From Lachnospiraceae bacterium (GTDB lineage Bacteria > Bacillota > Clostridia > Lachnospirales > Lachnospiraceae), in the NCBI GenBank assembly GCA_024690205.1, contig JAILCX010000017.1, positions 36,814 through 100,813 on the forward strand: a stretch of 64,000 nucleotides of DNA. The letters are read 5' to 3'. This document shows positions 1 to 9,992 of the stretch, in pieces. How positions within the stretch are numbered: the first letter of the stretch is position 1; each line of letters begins with the position of its first letter. The position numbers were made by a program, and so were the translations under genes. The notes below the pieces were generated by a model that saw only the letters and a list, made by a program, of their open reading frames with translations, was not told where the DNA came from and made no database searches.

Positions 1-1723
1 TGAGTCTTTCAGAACCGAAGAGTCTCATAAGGTCATCTTCAAGCGAGATATAGAACTTTGATTCACCCGGATCACCCTGACGTCCCGCACGTCCGCGCAG
101 CTGGTTGTCTATACGGCGTGACTCATGTCTTTCGGTACCTATTATCTTTAATCCGCCTGCTTCAAGCGATTCCTTATCAAGTTTAATATCAGTACCACGT
201 CCTGCCATGTTGGTTGCGATGGTAACGGAGCCGTGTATTCCGGCATCGGCTACGATCTCGGCTTCCATCTCATGGAACTTCGCGTTCAGGACTTTATGTG
301 CTATTCCTTCTTTTGAAAGAAGTCTTGATATCTCTTCGGATGCTTCTATCGTTATCGTTCCGACAAGCACCGGCTGGCCCTTGGCATGGGCTTCCTTAAC
401 CGCCTGGACGATCGCCCAAAGCTTTTCTTTTCTGGTCTTGTAAACCGCATCCTGATGATCGATCCTCTTTACGGGCTTGTTGGTCGGGATCTCGATAACG
501 TCCATTCCGTAAATATCACGGAATTCCTTTTCTTCGGTAAGGGCGGTACCCGTCATTCCTGCCTTCTTTTCAAACTTGTTAAAGAAGTTCTGGAATGTGA
601 TCGTTGCAAGAGTCTTTGATTCTCTTTTAACCTTAACATGCTCTTTTGCTTCTATTGCCTGATGAAGACCGTCGGAATAGCGGCGTCCCGGCATTATACG
701 TCCGGTAAACTCATCTACGATAAGGACCTGATCATCTTTGACAACGTAGTCCTGGTCCCTGAACATCAGGTTGTGGGCACGCAGTGCAAGGATGATATTG
801 TGCTGTATCTCGATGTTTTCTGGATCGGCAAGGTTTTCTATCTGGAAGAAACGCTCAACTCTTGCTACACCCTGTGCCGTAAGGTTTACGATCTTATCCT
901 TTTCATTAACGATAAAATCTCCCGTCTCTTCACGCTCCACTCCCATGATGGCATCCATCTTGGTAAGGTCTTCCATATCCTTGCCTCGTTCCATCTGGCG
1001 TGCGAGGATATCGCAGACTTCGTAAAGCTTTGTTGATTTACCTGACTGGCCCGAAATGATAAGAGGTGTTCTGGCTTCATCGATAAGGACTGAGTCCACC
1101 TCGTCTATGATCGCATAATGAAGGTCTCTTAAAACCAGCTGGTTTTTGTAGACCACCATGTTGTCACGAAGGTAATCGAAACCGAGCTCATTATTCGTCA
1201 CATATGTGATGTCGCAATTGTAAGCTTCTCTTCGCTCTTCGGGAGTCATCGAGTTCAAAACGACACCTACCGTAAGACCGAGGAACTTATGGATCTCTCC
1301 CATCCACTCGGCGTCACGCTTTGCAAGGTAATCGTTTACGGTAACGACATGAACACCCTTTCCTTCAAGAGCGTTAAGATAAGCAGGCAGCGTGGAAACA
1401 AGGGTTTTACCTTCACCGGTCCTCATCTCCGAGATCCTTCCCTGGTGAAGGATTATTCCACCGATAAGCTGAACCCTGAAATGCTCCATGTTAAGGACTC
1501 TCTTGCCGGCCTCCCTGACCGTGGCAAAAGCCTCGGGCAAAAGATCATCAAGAGTCTCACCTTTTGTAAGTCTGTCCTTATACTCTGCAGTCTTTGCCCT
1601 TAATTCGGCGTCAGTAAGCGCCTGCATGGCAGGGCGCAAGGATTCTATCTTGTCGACAAGAGGCATTATCCTCTTTAATTCCCTGCTCGAATGTGTTCCG
1701 AACACTTTGGTGACAATACTCAT
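1..1723 (-). CDS. secA: Preprotein translocase ATPase SecA (partial, C-terminus cut by window edge)
   Basis: SecA is the ATPase motor that drives unfolded preproteins through SecYEG; the secY gene is also in this window. The frame is open from the ATG at 1723 to base 1 (about 574 residues), so the scaffold/wing region and C-terminal zinc tail lie outside. Visible are the Walker A motif (RTGEGKT), the DEAD-type [14 protein letters not shown], the PPXD region, and in the second helicase half [10 protein letters not shown] and the arginine-finger segment [11 protein letters not shown]. The start lies 3 bases after the buk stop; a GGAG about 9 bases upstream, inside the end of buk, is the likely ribosome site. 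This couples secA to ptb-buk. Confidence 0.97.
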   Translation of the reverse strand, partial: MSIVTKVFGTHSSRELKRIMPLVDKIESLRPAMQALTDAELRAKTAEYKDRLTKGETLDDLLPEAFATVREAGKRVLNMEHFRVQLIGGIILHQGRISEMRTGEGKTLVSTLPAYLNALEGKGVHVVTVNDYLAKRDAEWMGEIHKFLGLTVGVVLNSMTPEERREAYNCDITYVTNNELGFDYLRDNMVVYKNQLVLRDLHYAIIDEVDSVLIDEARTPLIISGQSGKSTKLYEVCDILARQMERGKDMEDLTKMDAIMGVEREETGDFIVNEKDKIVNLTAQGVARVERFFQIENLADPENIEIQHNIILALRAHNLMFRDQDYVVKDDQVLIVDEFTGRIMPGRRYSDGLHQAIEAKEHVKVKRESKTLATITFQNFFNKFEKKAGMTGTALTEEKEFRDIYGMDVIEIPTNKPVKRIDHQDAVYKTRKEKLWAIVQAVKEAHAKGQPVLVGTITIEASEEISRLLSKEGIAHKVLNAKFHEMEAEIVADAGIHGSVTIATNMAGRGTDIKLDKESLEAGGLKIIGTERHESRRIDNQLRGRAGRQGDPGESKFYISLEDDLMRLFGSERL

Positions 1724-1726
1724 TTA

Positions 1727-2794
1727 TCAGTACTCCATAACCTTTTCTTCACCGTTTAATACTCTGAGTGCACCCTGTGCAAGGGCAAGAAGCTCATCTT
1801 CACCGGGATAAACCGTAAACGGTGCAATAAATCCGGCACGTTCCTTTATCTTGTTCACAACTGTCTCGTTGTATGCGATACCGCCGGTAACTATGATCCT
1901 GTCAACCTTTCCGTTAAGTACGCAGGCCATTGAACCTATATCCTTTGCAACCTGCATGATGAAAGCTTCCCTGACCTCTTCGGCGTGTGAATCGCCCTCA
2001 TCTATCATCTTGTTGACGTTTCTCATGTCGTTTGTTCCAAGATATGCGTTAAATCCGCCGTTTCCGACGATCTTTTTGTATACTTCGGCTTCTGAATACT
2101 TGCCTGAGAAGCACATCTTAATAAGTGCACCTGAAGGTACTCCGCCTGCTCTTTCGGGAGAAAAAGCTCCGTCTCCGTCAAGTGCGTTAAAGATGTCCAC
2201 TACTTTTCCCTTTTCGTGAGCTCCAACCGATACTCCGCCGCCCATATGAACGACTATGAGATTTAAGCTGTCATATGAAATTCCCGCTTCCTTTGCGTAT
2301 CTTTTTGCAACAGCCTTCTGGTTGAGTGCATGGAATACGGACTTTCTGGGAAGCTCGGGGACTCCCGAATATCTTGCGATAGGCATGAGTTCATCAACAA
2401 CAACGGGATCGACAATGTAAGAAGGAACTCCTATCTCATCAGCGATCTCACGTGCAAGGATACCGCCGAGGTTTGAAGCATGCTGTCCCTGAACGCCTAC
2501 CTTAAGATCCTCAAGAAGGTCATCGGTTACCGCATATGTTCCTCCGGGAATGGGTTTTAACATACCTCCGCGTCCAACGATAACGTTGAATGATTTGATA
2601 TCAACACCCTTTTCCTTGAGGAATGAAAGGATGATGTTCTTTCTGAAATCCTTTTGTGCAAAGATCGAATCGTACTGTGCGATCTCTTCCGTGGAATGAC
2701 GCAGTGTCTCTTCGAACAATAGTGTCTCGTCTTCAAATACTCCGAGTTTTGTTGAAGTTGAACCCGGATTGATGATCAAACTCTTAACAGCCAT
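1727..2794 (-). CDS. buk: Butyrate kinase
   Basis: Butyrate kinase converts butyryl phosphate and ADP to butyrate and ATP, the last step of one of the two butyrate-forming routes. The protein has 355 residues, normal for the family. It belongs to the acetate kinase/ASKHA superfamily: the phosphate-binding NPGSTSTK is at residues 9-16, MGGGVSVG at about 184-191, and a C-terminal TGGIAYNE adenosine motif is present. It lies 20 bases after ptb with a GGGAGGG ribosome site, in the usual ptb-buk order, so the two are surely co-transcribed. Butyrate kinase fits better than acetate kinase because of length and neighbour. Confidence 0.97.
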   Translation of the reverse strand: MAVKSLIINPGSTSTKLGVFEDETLLFEETLRHSTEEIAQYDSIFAQKDFRKNIILSFLKEKGVDIKSFNVIVGRGGMLKPIPGGTYAVTDDLLEDLKVGVQGQHASNLGGILAREIADEIGVPSYIVDPVVVDELMPIARYSGVPELPRKSVFHALNQKAVAKRYAKEAGISYDSLNLIVVHMGGGVSVGAHEKGKVVDIFNALDGDGAFSPERAGGVPSGALIKMCFSGKYSEAEVYKKIVGNGGFNAYLGTNDMRNVNKMIDEGDSHAEEVREAFIMQVAKDIGSMACVLNGKVDRIIVTGGIAYNETVVNKIKERAGFIAPFTVYPGEDELLALAQGALRVLNGEEKVMEY

Positions 2795-2814
2795 TTTGTA
2801 CCCTCCCTGATCTT

Positions 2815-3732
2815 TTATTTATTCTTGAAATATTCTGAAACCAATGCTGCAACAGCAAGTGAATTAACCTTAACCTCCATGCTGTCCGAACGTGATGTAA
2901 GGACAACGGGAGCAGCTGTTCCCGTAAGGATGTTTCCGTTAACTTCATCAGCCATGTGTACCATAGCCTTGTAAACGAGGTTTCCGGCATGTATATCGGG
3001 GAAAAGAAGGATATCGGCATCGCCCTGGATCGGTCTGTCTGTAGCTCCCTTATGCTTTGCGGCTTCGGGCTCTATTGCAAGGTCCATTGAAAGAGGTCCG
3101 TCAACGATACAATCCTTTATCTCTCCTCTTACGTTCATCTGGTGAAGCTCTTCTGCCTCCACGGTAACGGGCATCTTGGGATTAACCACCTCGACTGCTG
3201 CCAAAGGAGCAACCTTGGGATTATTAACTCCGAGTGCTTCACAGATCTCGACCGTATTCTTTATTATATTAACCTTATCCTCAAGGGTCGGATAGGGAAG
3301 GAATGCAACATCCGTAAGGAATAAAAGCCTGTCATATCCCTTTACGTCAAATACACATACATGGGAAAGTGTCTTTCCCGTTCTTAATCCGACTTCCTTA
3401 TCAAGAACGCTCTTTAAGAATCCCTTTGTATCGATAAGACCCTTCATGTAAAGGTCTGCCTTGCCGTCATGAACAAGCTTTACGGCTGTAAGGGAAGCCT
3501 CCGTAACGTCTTTTACGTCTATCTTTTCAAAATCCGAAATGTCGATCTTTAACTCATCGGCTATTGCCTGTGTCTTATCCATGTCACCTACCAATATCGC
3601 ATCGGCAATCTTTCTGTCCTTTGCGGCTCTAACGGCTTCAATAACCGCCGAATCCTGGCTGACACATACGGCTACCTTTTTCATAGGAAGACCGGCTACT
3701 TTTTTAAGTAATTCATCAAAACTTTTTCCCAT
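2815..3732 (-). CDS. ptb: Phosphate butyryltransferase
   Basis: This enzyme transfers the butyryl group from butyryl-CoA to phosphate and supplies buk with butyryl phosphate. The 305-residue product matches the phosphate acetyl/butyryl transferase family over its full length; landmarks are the N-terminal [16 protein letters not shown] and the C-terminal nucleotide-fold segments [12 protein letters not shown] and [11 protein letters not shown]. It is first in the ptb-buk-secA group. An AAGAGG ribosome site precedes the ATG. I see no convincing -35/-10 pair in the 89 bases between it and the trkH stop, although AT-rich sequence there could hold a weak promoter. Confidence 0.97.
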   Translation of the reverse strand: MGKSFDELLKKVAGLPMKKVAVCVSQDSAVIEAVRAAKDRKIADAILVGDMDKTQAIADELKIDISDFEKIDVKDVTEASLTAVKLVHDGKADLYMKGLIDTKGFLKSVLDKEVGLRTGKTLSHVCVFDVKGYDRLLFLTDVAFLPYPTLEDKVNIIKNTVEICEALGVNNPKVAPLAAVEVVNPKMPVTVEAEELHQMNVRGEIKDCIVDGPLSMDLAIEPEAAKHKGATDRPIQGDADILLFPDIHAGNLVYKAMVHMADEVNGNILTGTAAPVVLTSRSDSMEVKVNSLAVAALVSEYFKNK

Positions 3733-3821
3733 TGTGTTACCTCTTTCTTTTATATAAAAATATTTATTTGCGTAATAAAGTGCACCTTATCAATCCTACC
3801 ACTTCAGGCACTGTTTGGCAA

Positions 3822-5261
3822 TTACAAGCGGTCGTGCGCAGACTTTGCAAAAAGACAGAAAATAGGGAATATCTCAAGTCTTCCCGTCAGCATAAGAAGT
3901 GACAAAAGAAGCTGGGCGGGCATCGAATAGATGCTGTAGTTAAGCGTAGGTCCGACCATGTCAAGACCGGGGCCTATATTGTTAAAGCAGGCAAGGACTG
4001 CAGTAACGTTCGTTGTAAAGCTGTATCCGTTGACCGAAAGCAAAAGTACGGAAAGACAGATGATTATAAAGTACACCGCACAGTACACCTTTGCGGACTG
4101 AAGAGCCTTGTTTTCGACAACGCTTCCGTTTACTCTTATGGGCATCATCTGCTTGGGGTTTATCGCTCTTTTGATCTCAGAGATAAATGACTTCCATAGG
4201 ATTATCACACGGCTTACCTTAAATCCGCCGGCCGTTGAACCTGCGCAGGCACCGATTATCATAAGAAGTGCCAAAAGGTGTTGCGAGTACTGGGGCCATG
4301 AAGCAAAATCCGCCGTCGAAAAGCCGGTCGTTGTCATGATACTTGAAACCTGGAAGAACGAAAGGCGGAGTGCATCCGAGAAAGAACCGATGACTCTCAT
4401 CGTATTTGCACACACGGTAACGACCGCAAAAAGTATGATCCCGAAATAAACTCTGAGCTCTTCGTTCTTAAGAGCGTCCTTCACCTTGCCCAGAAGTATC
4501 ATATAATAAATGTTAAAGTTGACGCCGAAGCATAGCATCCCGATACCGATCGCTATCTCTATGGCATGCGAGTTATATATCGCAAGACCGTCGGCACAGA
4601 TACCGAATCCGCCGGTTCCGGCTGTTCCGAACGAATAACAAAATGCATCATACCAAGGCATTCCGAGTATCTTTAAAATTACCACAAGAGTAAGCGTCAT
4701 AACTGTATAGATCCCGTAAAGGATCCTTGAGGTATTCTTCATTCTGGGAACGAGCTTACCTGCGGTGGGGCCGGGAACCTCTGCCCTTATAAGATGCATC
4801 GATGAATCATTTTCCATGGGAAGGAGCATAAGGACAAATACCAAAACTCCCATACCGCCTATCCAGTGAGAAAAGCATCTGAAAAACTGCATTCCGTGTC
4901 CAAGCACTCCGGGCTCGGGCATAACTGATGCTCCGGTAGTCGTAAATCCGGATATTATCTCAAACAATGCACTTATATAAGAGGGGAAGCAGCCCGTCAG
5001 ATATAACGGTATCGCTCCGATAAGAGAGATCGTGATCCATGCCGATGTTACTATGACATATCCGTCTCTCGGATTAAGGGATGACCCCTTCACGCGAGTG
5101 AATAATAACGAAATTAGGATGGTGCCCAATATGGTTCCCGAGAAGTACAAAGCGTCCTTATACTCGCCGTAAAACAATGCAACCAGAGCCGGTATCAGCA
5201 TAAAGACCGCCTCAACAAACAATATCTTTCCGAGATTGTTGATAACGGTCTTTTTATTCAT
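3822..5261 (-). CDS. trkH: Potassium uptake protein TrkH/KtrB family, membrane subunit
   Basis: TrkH forms the potassium-conducting pore of the Trk/Ktr system and is gated by the cytosolic TrkA ring encoded just upstream. The 479-residue protein has many hydrophobic segments and the repeated pore loops of the family (SGFTTTGASVM, TAGTGGFG, MTTTGFSTADF, GGCAGSTAGG-like). The frame is open to 5339, but the ATG at 5261 (MNKKTVINN) is the right start: it overlaps the trkA stop by 8 bases in ATGAATAA, a typical translational-coupling junction, and the longer N-terminus is only the shadow of trkA. Confidence 0.95.
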   Translation of the reverse strand: MNKKTVINNLGKILFVEAVFMLIPALVALFYGEYKDALYFSGTILGTILISLLFTRVKGSSLNPRDGYVIVTSAWITISLIGAIPLYLTGCFPSYISALFEIISGFTTTGASVMPEPGVLGHGMQFFRCFSHWIGGMGVLVFVLMLLPMENDSSMHLIRAEVPGPTAGKLVPRMKNTSRILYGIYTVMTLTLVVILKILGMPWYDAFCYSFGTAGTGGFGICADGLAIYNSHAIEIAIGIGMLCFGVNFNIYYMILLGKVKDALKNEELRVYFGIILFAVVTVCANTMRVIGSFSDALRLSFFQVSSIMTTTGFSTADFASWPQYSQHLLALLMIIGACAGSTAGGFKVSRVIILWKSFISEIKRAINPKQMMPIRVNGSVVENKALQSAKVYCAVYFIIICLSVLLLSVNGYSFTTNVTAVLACFNNIGPGLDMVGPTLNYSIYSMPAQLLLSLLMLTGRLEIFPIFCLFAKSAHDRL

Positions 5262-6630
5262 ATATATCTCCAAGTTCAGACAGCTGATGATCGACCGATG
5301 CGACCAAAGCCACGTCATAGGGCATAAGCATATCATCACCGTGAGGGATTATCATCTTGTAATCTCTGATTATCCCTGCAAGAAGGATATTCTTTTTAAG
5401 TTTAAGTTCCTTAAGCGGAACGTTTATGTTCTTATCCGTGCTCTTTACGTTAAACTCGATAAACTCTATCTTTCCGTCAAACAGTCTGTAAAGTGACTCA
5501 ACGGAATCTTTTTCTTCTACATTTAAAAGAGCTCTCGTATAACCGAGTATTCGGTCAGCCGCCACATCTTCCCTTGAGATCACACTTATTGCCGAGTCTT
5601 CGTGAAGGACCTTTGTCCTTGACTTTGAAGTAACTCTCGTAATGATCTTTTTGATGTTCTGGGATTCAGCATACATCGAAGCTATGAGATTATACTCATC
5701 ATCTTCGGTAACTGCAACAAATGCATCGGTGTTTTCCCAATCGGATTCAGACATTGTATCAAAATACCTGAAAAGATCCTCTTTCATGACATTTGCTTTG
5801 GGAAGTGCCGTTGCCAGTTTAAAGCATACGCTTTCATTGGGATCCACGATAGTTACGTGTGCTCCGTGTTGTATAAGTAGATCAGCAAGGTAATACGTTA
5901 TCCTGTCGTTACCGGCGATCATAACGTTCTTAAGCGGCTTTATCGGATGTCTGAGGTGCTTGAACGAATTCCTGAACTGTGCCTCGGAACCCGTAAGGTA
6001 AAGGATGTCCTTTTCAAGGATCTTGGTATCTCCTTTGGGAACAAACGCCTTGCCTTCCCGGACTATGGCACAAAAAAGAAGATCGATACCCATCTGGCGG
6101 CTCAGATTGGTAAGAGTATATCCTACCATCGGCGAGTCGGGGCGTACCGTAAGTTCTACAAGCTCCGCTCTTCCGCCCGCAAAAAGCTCAACTCTCGTTG
6201 CCGCGGGAAATCTTAAAGATCTGAATATCTCGTTTGCGGATGCAAGGTCGGGGTTTATTATCATCGAAATACCAAGTTCATTTTTATAAAAATGGTTATT
6301 TCTGGCATAATCTACATCCCTTATCCTGGCAATTGTATGTCTGGTACCTAGCTTGTGCGCGGTAAAGCAGCTTAAAAGATTAAGCTCATCGGAATTCGTT
6401 AATGCGATCAGTATGTCTGCGTCTTTGGCATTTAATTCCTTAAGGGTATTGTATGAAGCTCCGTTTCCCTGATAGCCTATGGCGTCGATCGAATTTTCAA
6501 GATTATGAAGGACGGCCTCATCGGTATCGATAAGCGTTACCTCACATCCGTCCTTTGATAGATTAGAAGCAAGCGAGGTTCCTATGGAACCTGAGCCTAC
6601 TATAAATATCTTCATGTCTGTATTTTTCAT
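5254..6630 (-). CDS. trkA: Trk system potassium transporter regulatory subunit TrkA
   Basis: TrkA is the cytosolic NAD(H)/ATP-binding regulator of the TrkH potassium channel. The 458-residue protein carries two Rossmann (RCK_N) units with matching TrkA_C regions: the first dinucleotide motif is GSGSIGTSLASNL near the N-terminus, the second MIAGNDRITYYLADLL around the middle. The ATG at 6630 is chosen because an AAGGTAAG lies in the end of aspS about 12 bases upstream; MKIFIVG at 6615 is an alternative. It starts 5 bases after the aspS stop and overlaps trkH, so aspS-trkA-trkH form one transcript. Confidence 0.95.
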   Translation of the reverse strand: MKNTDMKIFIVGSGSIGTSLASNLSKDGCEVTLIDTDEAVLHNLENSIDAIGYQGNGASYNTLKELNAKDADILIALTNSDELNLLSCFTAHKLGTRHTIARIRDVDYARNNHFYKNELGISMIINPDLASANEIFRSLRFPAATRVELFAGGRAELVELTVRPDSPMVGYTLTNLSRQMGIDLLFCAIVREGKAFVPKGDTKILEKDILYLTGSEAQFRNSFKHLRHPIKPLKNVMIAGNDRITYYLADLLIQHGAHVTIVDPNESVCFKLATALPKANVMKEDLFRYFDTMSESDWENTDAFVAVTEDDEYNLIASMYAESQNIKKIITRVTSKSRTKVLHEDSAISVISREDVAADRILGYTRALLNVEEKDSVESLYRLFDGKIEFIEFNVKSTDKNINVPLKELKLKKNILLAGIIRDYKMIIPHGDDMLMPYDVALVASVDHQLSELGDIYE

Positions 6631-6635
6631 GTTGT

Positions 6636-8387
6636 TTAGGCTCTTACCTTGATATGTGTTTCTCTGAGCTGCTGCTCGGTAACTTCGTTGGGAGCACCGC
6701 ACATAAGATCCTGTGCTGTTCCCGACATAGGGAAGGGTATTATCTCGCGGATGCTTTCTTCGTTACGAAGGAGCATTATCATACGATCCACACCGGGTGC
6801 CATTCCCGCATGTGGGGGAGCACCGAACTGGAACGCGTTGTATAGCGCACCGAATTTAGCCTTTAATACTTCCTCATCGTAACCTGCGATCTCAAAGGCC
6901 TTTACCATGATATCAAGATTGTGGTTTCGTACGGCACCTGATGAAAGCTCAACACCGTTTACGACGATATCATACTGGTAAGCAAGGATATCGAGAGGAT
7001 CCTTTGTATTTAATGCTTCAAGTCCGCCCTGAGGCATTGAGAAAGGATTATGTGTGAATCCGGGCTTCTTGGTCTCTTCATCAAGCTCATACATCGGGAA
7101 GTCATTTACATAGCAGAACTCATATGCTTTTTCGTTGATGATACCGAGTCTTGCTCCGAGCTCGTTTCTTATCTGTCCTGCAAATGAAGCAGCCTTTGCC
7201 TCCTTGTCAGCGATAAAGAATATCGTATCGTTAACCTTTAATCCCGCAAGATCGCGAAGTTCAGCCTTTAACTCGTCGGGGATGAATTTGTCGATGGGTC
7301 CTTTGTATGAAAGATCTTCTTGAACTTCAAGGTAGCCCAGTCCGCCCATTCCTATATCCGAAGCGAACTTGAGCATCTTTTCATGGAAGCCCTTTGACTG
7401 GTGTCCTTCGATCCTTATTGCACGAACGGTCCTTCCGATGAAAGGCTTAAATGTACATTTATTAAAGAACTCCGAAAGATCGATGATCCTTAAAGGATTA
7501 CGAAGATCAGGCTTGTCCGAGCCGAACTCAAGCATTGCCTGCTTGTATGAGATAACGGGATAAGGAGCCTTTGTGACCGAATATCCTTCAGGTGCAAACT
7601 TTTCAAATGTAGCGGTAAGCACTTCTTCACCCACTTTAAAGACATCTTCCTGTGTTGCAAAAGACATCTCAAAGTCAAGCTGATAGAACTCTCCGGGTGA
7701 GCGGTCTGCCCTTGCATCCTCATCCCTGAAGCAGGGTGCTATCTGGAAATACTTGTCTATTCCGGATACCATAAGGAGCTGCTTGTACTGCTGAGGTGCC
7801 TGGGGAAGAGCGTAGAACTTTCCTTTATAATGACGCGAAGGAACGATGTAGTCTCTTGCTCCTTCAGGGGATGATGCGCAAAGTATGGGGGTCTGTATCT
7901 CCATGAATCCCATCTCGGTCATTTTAGCTCTTAAGAAAGCAATGACCTCGGAACGGAATTTCATGTTATCAAGGACCTTCCTGTTACGAAGATCAAGGTA
8001 TCTGTATTTAAGTCTTAAGTCTTCTCTTGTTTCCTTTGAAGTAGCTATTTCAAAAGGAAGCTGGCGGTAGACCTTTCCAAGGACTTCAACACTGTGAGCT
8101 TCAAGCTCTATGGTTCCCGTAGGGATCTTGGGGTTATATGTTTCTTCATCACGCTTTTCAACCTTACCGCTTATGGATACGCAATCTTCCTTTTGGAGGC
8201 CTTTAAGAAGGTCAGTATTTCTCATGACCACCTGTAAAACTCCATACATATCCCTTAAGTCGATAAAGGAAACACCGCCGTGGTCTCTTATGTTCTCGAC
8301 CCATCCGGCAACCTTTAGTTCCCTGTCTATATCAGACTCTGAAATCTGGCTCAGATTAACTTCTCTATACTGTGTTGAAAGCTCCAT
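6636..8387 (-). CDS. aspS: Aspartyl-tRNA synthetase
   Basis: AspRS charges tRNA-Asp. The product has 583 residues, the usual bacterial length. An N-terminal OB anticodon-binding fold (residues about 20-105) is followed by the class II catalytic core: motif 2 is FRDEDARADR at 220-229, the bacterial GAD insertion lies around 290-410, and motif 3 (GVDRM) is near residue 540. The start has an AAGGAGAT ribosome site. A promoter at 8425-8453 drives aspS with trkA and trkH. Whether the enzyme is discriminating or also charges tRNA-Asn cannot be decided here. Confidence 0.98.
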   Translation of the reverse strand: MELSTQYREVNLSQISESDIDRELKVAGWVENIRDHGGVSFIDLRDMYGVLQVVMRNTDLLKGLQKEDCVSISGKVEKRDEETYNPKIPTGTIELEAHSVEVLGKVYRQLPFEIATSKETREDLRLKYRYLDLRNRKVLDNMKFRSEVIAFLRAKMTEMGFMEIQTPILCASSPEGARDYIVPSRHYKGKFYALPQAPQQYKQLLMVSGIDKYFQIAPCFRDEDARADRSPGEFYQLDFEMSFATQEDVFKVGEEVLTATFEKFAPEGYSVTKAPYPVISYKQAMLEFGSDKPDLRNPLRIIDLSEFFNKCTFKPFIGRTVRAIRIEGHQSKGFHEKMLKFASDIGMGGLGYLEVQEDLSYKGPIDKFIPDELKAELRDLAGLKVNDTIFFIADKEAKAASFAGQIRNELGARLGIINEKAYEFCYVNDFPMYELDEETKKPGFTHNPFSMPQGGLEALNTKDPLDILAYQYDIVVNGVELSSGAVRNHNLDIMVKAFEIAGYDEEVLKAKFGALYNAFQFGAPPHAGMAPGVDRMIMLLRNEESIREIIPFPMSGTAQDLMCGAPNEVTEQQLRETHIKVRA

Positions 8388-8424
8388 TTATTTATCTCCT
8401 TCGATTGTCATCTTTAACCTATTA

Positions 8425-8453
8425 AATATAATCAAATACGTTCATTTTGTCAA
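8425..8453 (-). promoter_or_regulatory. Promoter of aspS-trkA-trkH
   Basis: Reading the minus strand, TTGACA (8453-8448), a 17-base spacer and TATATT (8430-8425) make a near-consensus vegetative promoter. The start point would be near 8418, giving a leader of about 30 bases with a Shine-Dalgarno site. Confidence 0.8.
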
Positions 8454-8529
8454 TAATTCCGCACCTTTTGACGGCATGTTAAGCCTCTGTGTCCGGCGGG
8501 TTCACCATCGGTGTTTATGTGCATGAATA

Positions 8530-8558
8530 TTGTATATAATGCTTATTTTGTGTATAAT
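8530..8558 (+). promoter_or_regulatory. Promoter of the OFA-family transporter gene
   Basis: TTGTAT (8530-8535), a 17-base spacer and a consensus TATAAT (8553-8558) lie upstream of the gene at 8618. The predicted leader is about 50 bases. A second TATAAT at 8535-8540 overlaps the -35 and could be an alternative -10. Confidence 0.65.
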
Positions 8559-8617
8559 CTTAAAGGCTAGTTTAATCGCGCCTTTTACGGATGCGAAATC
8601 AATAGGAGAATTATGAT

Positions 8618-9931
8618 ATGAAATTACCTGAAAACAAATGGGTACGCGCTGCAATACCCGCATTACTTCTTCACTGCAGCATAGGTACTGTTTACTGCTG
8701 GGGAACTTTCTCTAAGGAGATAGGCGAGTACATCTACGGAGCCGAGAACTTCCAGGCTCACGCAAGCGCTGTACAGTGGGCATTCTCTCTTGCGATCTTT
8801 TTCCTTGGTATGTCGGCAGCATTTCTTGGCGACGTCGTTGAAAAGGATATCCACAAATCTTCACTCATCGCAACCATTTGCTTTACCGTCGGAATGATAG
8901 GAACCGGTGCGGCGATCCTTCTTAAATCTCTGCCTTTGGTATTCCTCTTTTACGGATGCATAATGGGTATCGGACTCGGAACAGGATATTTAAGCCCCGT
9001 TAAAACACTGATGCTCTGGTTCAAGGACAGAAAAGGACTTGCTACAGGTCTTGCGGTTGCGGGATTCGGTCTTGCCAAGGCTATCGCAACTCCGGTCATG
9101 CAGTTCTTCCTTACAAAGTTTGACAACAACCCCGCATACATGTTCTTTATCATGGGTGCCATCTACTGCGTTATGATGTTCATCGGACACCTTATCTTAA
9201 AGAAACCTTCAGACTGGGTTGAGGCTCATAACGATGACGGAGGTATCAAAGAGTTCTTTGCAACACTTGGAAAGAACTTCAAGACCTCTTTCTCAAACAA
9301 GACTTTCATCGGGATCTGGATCATGTTCTATATAAACATCACCTGCGGACTTGCTCTTATCTCGCAGGAAAAGGCGATATTTAACTCGATCGGATTAAGC
9401 CTCGGTGTTGCAGCCACACTTGGTTCCGTTACAGCTATAGCAAACGCGGCCGGACGCCTCGGATTCTCCGCTTGGGCTGACTGCTTTAAGGACAGGAACA
9501 CGATCTACAAGATAATCTTCCTGCTTTCAATACTATTTACCGGTGCAGTTGTTGTTACAAACGGTATCGCAACCGGAATCGTTGTTTTGTGCGTGGCACT
9601 TCTTATCATGGTAAACGCAGGATACGGCGGAGGATTCTCCAATGTTCCCACACTTCTTTCGGATCACTTCGGAATGAAGAGCATCTCGGCTGTTCACGGT
9701 ATGTGCCTTTCAGCATGGGCAATGGCAGGACTTACCGGTAACCAGCTTGCAACATATATCGTTAAGCACGTAGGAACCTTCTCTGATAAGACTCTTTCTG
9801 ACGGAACAGTGGTTTCCGTTAACACGCAGGGTTATCAGACAGTCCTTTACGTAACTCTTGCACTCTATGTGGTTGCTGCGATCGTATGCTTCACGATGAT
9901 CCCCAAGAAAAAGGATAAGGTTGAAGACTGA
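8618..9931 (+). CDS. MFS transporter, oxalate/formate antiporter (OFA) family
   Basis: This 437-residue membrane protein has about 12 hydrophobic segments and the layout of the OFA branch of the major facilitator superfamily. The N-terminus WVRAAIPALLLHCSIGTVYCWGTF is typed here only as the region at residues 8-31; GLGTGYLSPVKTLMLWF and KGLATGLAVAGFG follow in the first half. Members exchange small organic acids such as oxalate/formate, lactate or pyruvate, but the substrate cannot be read from sequence. The gene stands alone, with its own promoter, an AGGAGA ribosome site and a strong terminator after it. Confidence 0.88.
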   Translation: MKLPENKWVRAAIPALLLHCSIGTVYCWGTFSKEIGEYIYGAENFQAHASAVQWAFSLAIFFLGMSAAFLGDVVEKDIHKSSLIATICFTVGMIGTGAAILLKSLPLVFLFYGCIMGIGLGTGYLSPVKTLMLWFKDRKGLATGLAVAGFGLAKAIATPVMQFFLTKFDNNPAYMFFIMGAIYCVMMFIGHLILKKPSDWVEAHNDDGGIKEFFATLGKNFKTSFSNKTFIGIWIMFYINITCGLALISQEKAIFNSIGLSLGVAATLGSVTAIANAAGRLGFSAWADCFKDRNTIYKIIFLLSILFTGAVVVTNGIATGIVVLCVALLIMVNAGYGGGFSNVPTLLSDHFGMKSISAVHGMCLSAWAMAGLTGNQLATYIVKHVGTFSDKTLSDGTVVSVNTQGYQTVLYVTLALYVVAAIVCFTMIPKKKDKVED

Positions 9932-9951
9932 TACGGAACTTTAAGGATAAT

Positions 9952-9984
9952 AAAAGATCCCGGGATATCCCGGGATCTTTTTTA
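9952..9984. terminator. Bidirectional intrinsic terminator
   Basis: A perfect palindrome, AAAAGATCCCGGGAT followed by its complement, ends in a T run and begins with an A run. It sits between the convergent transporter gene (+) and the patatin-like gene (-), so it can end both transcripts. Confidence 0.92.
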
Positions 9985-9992
9985 ATTCTTTA

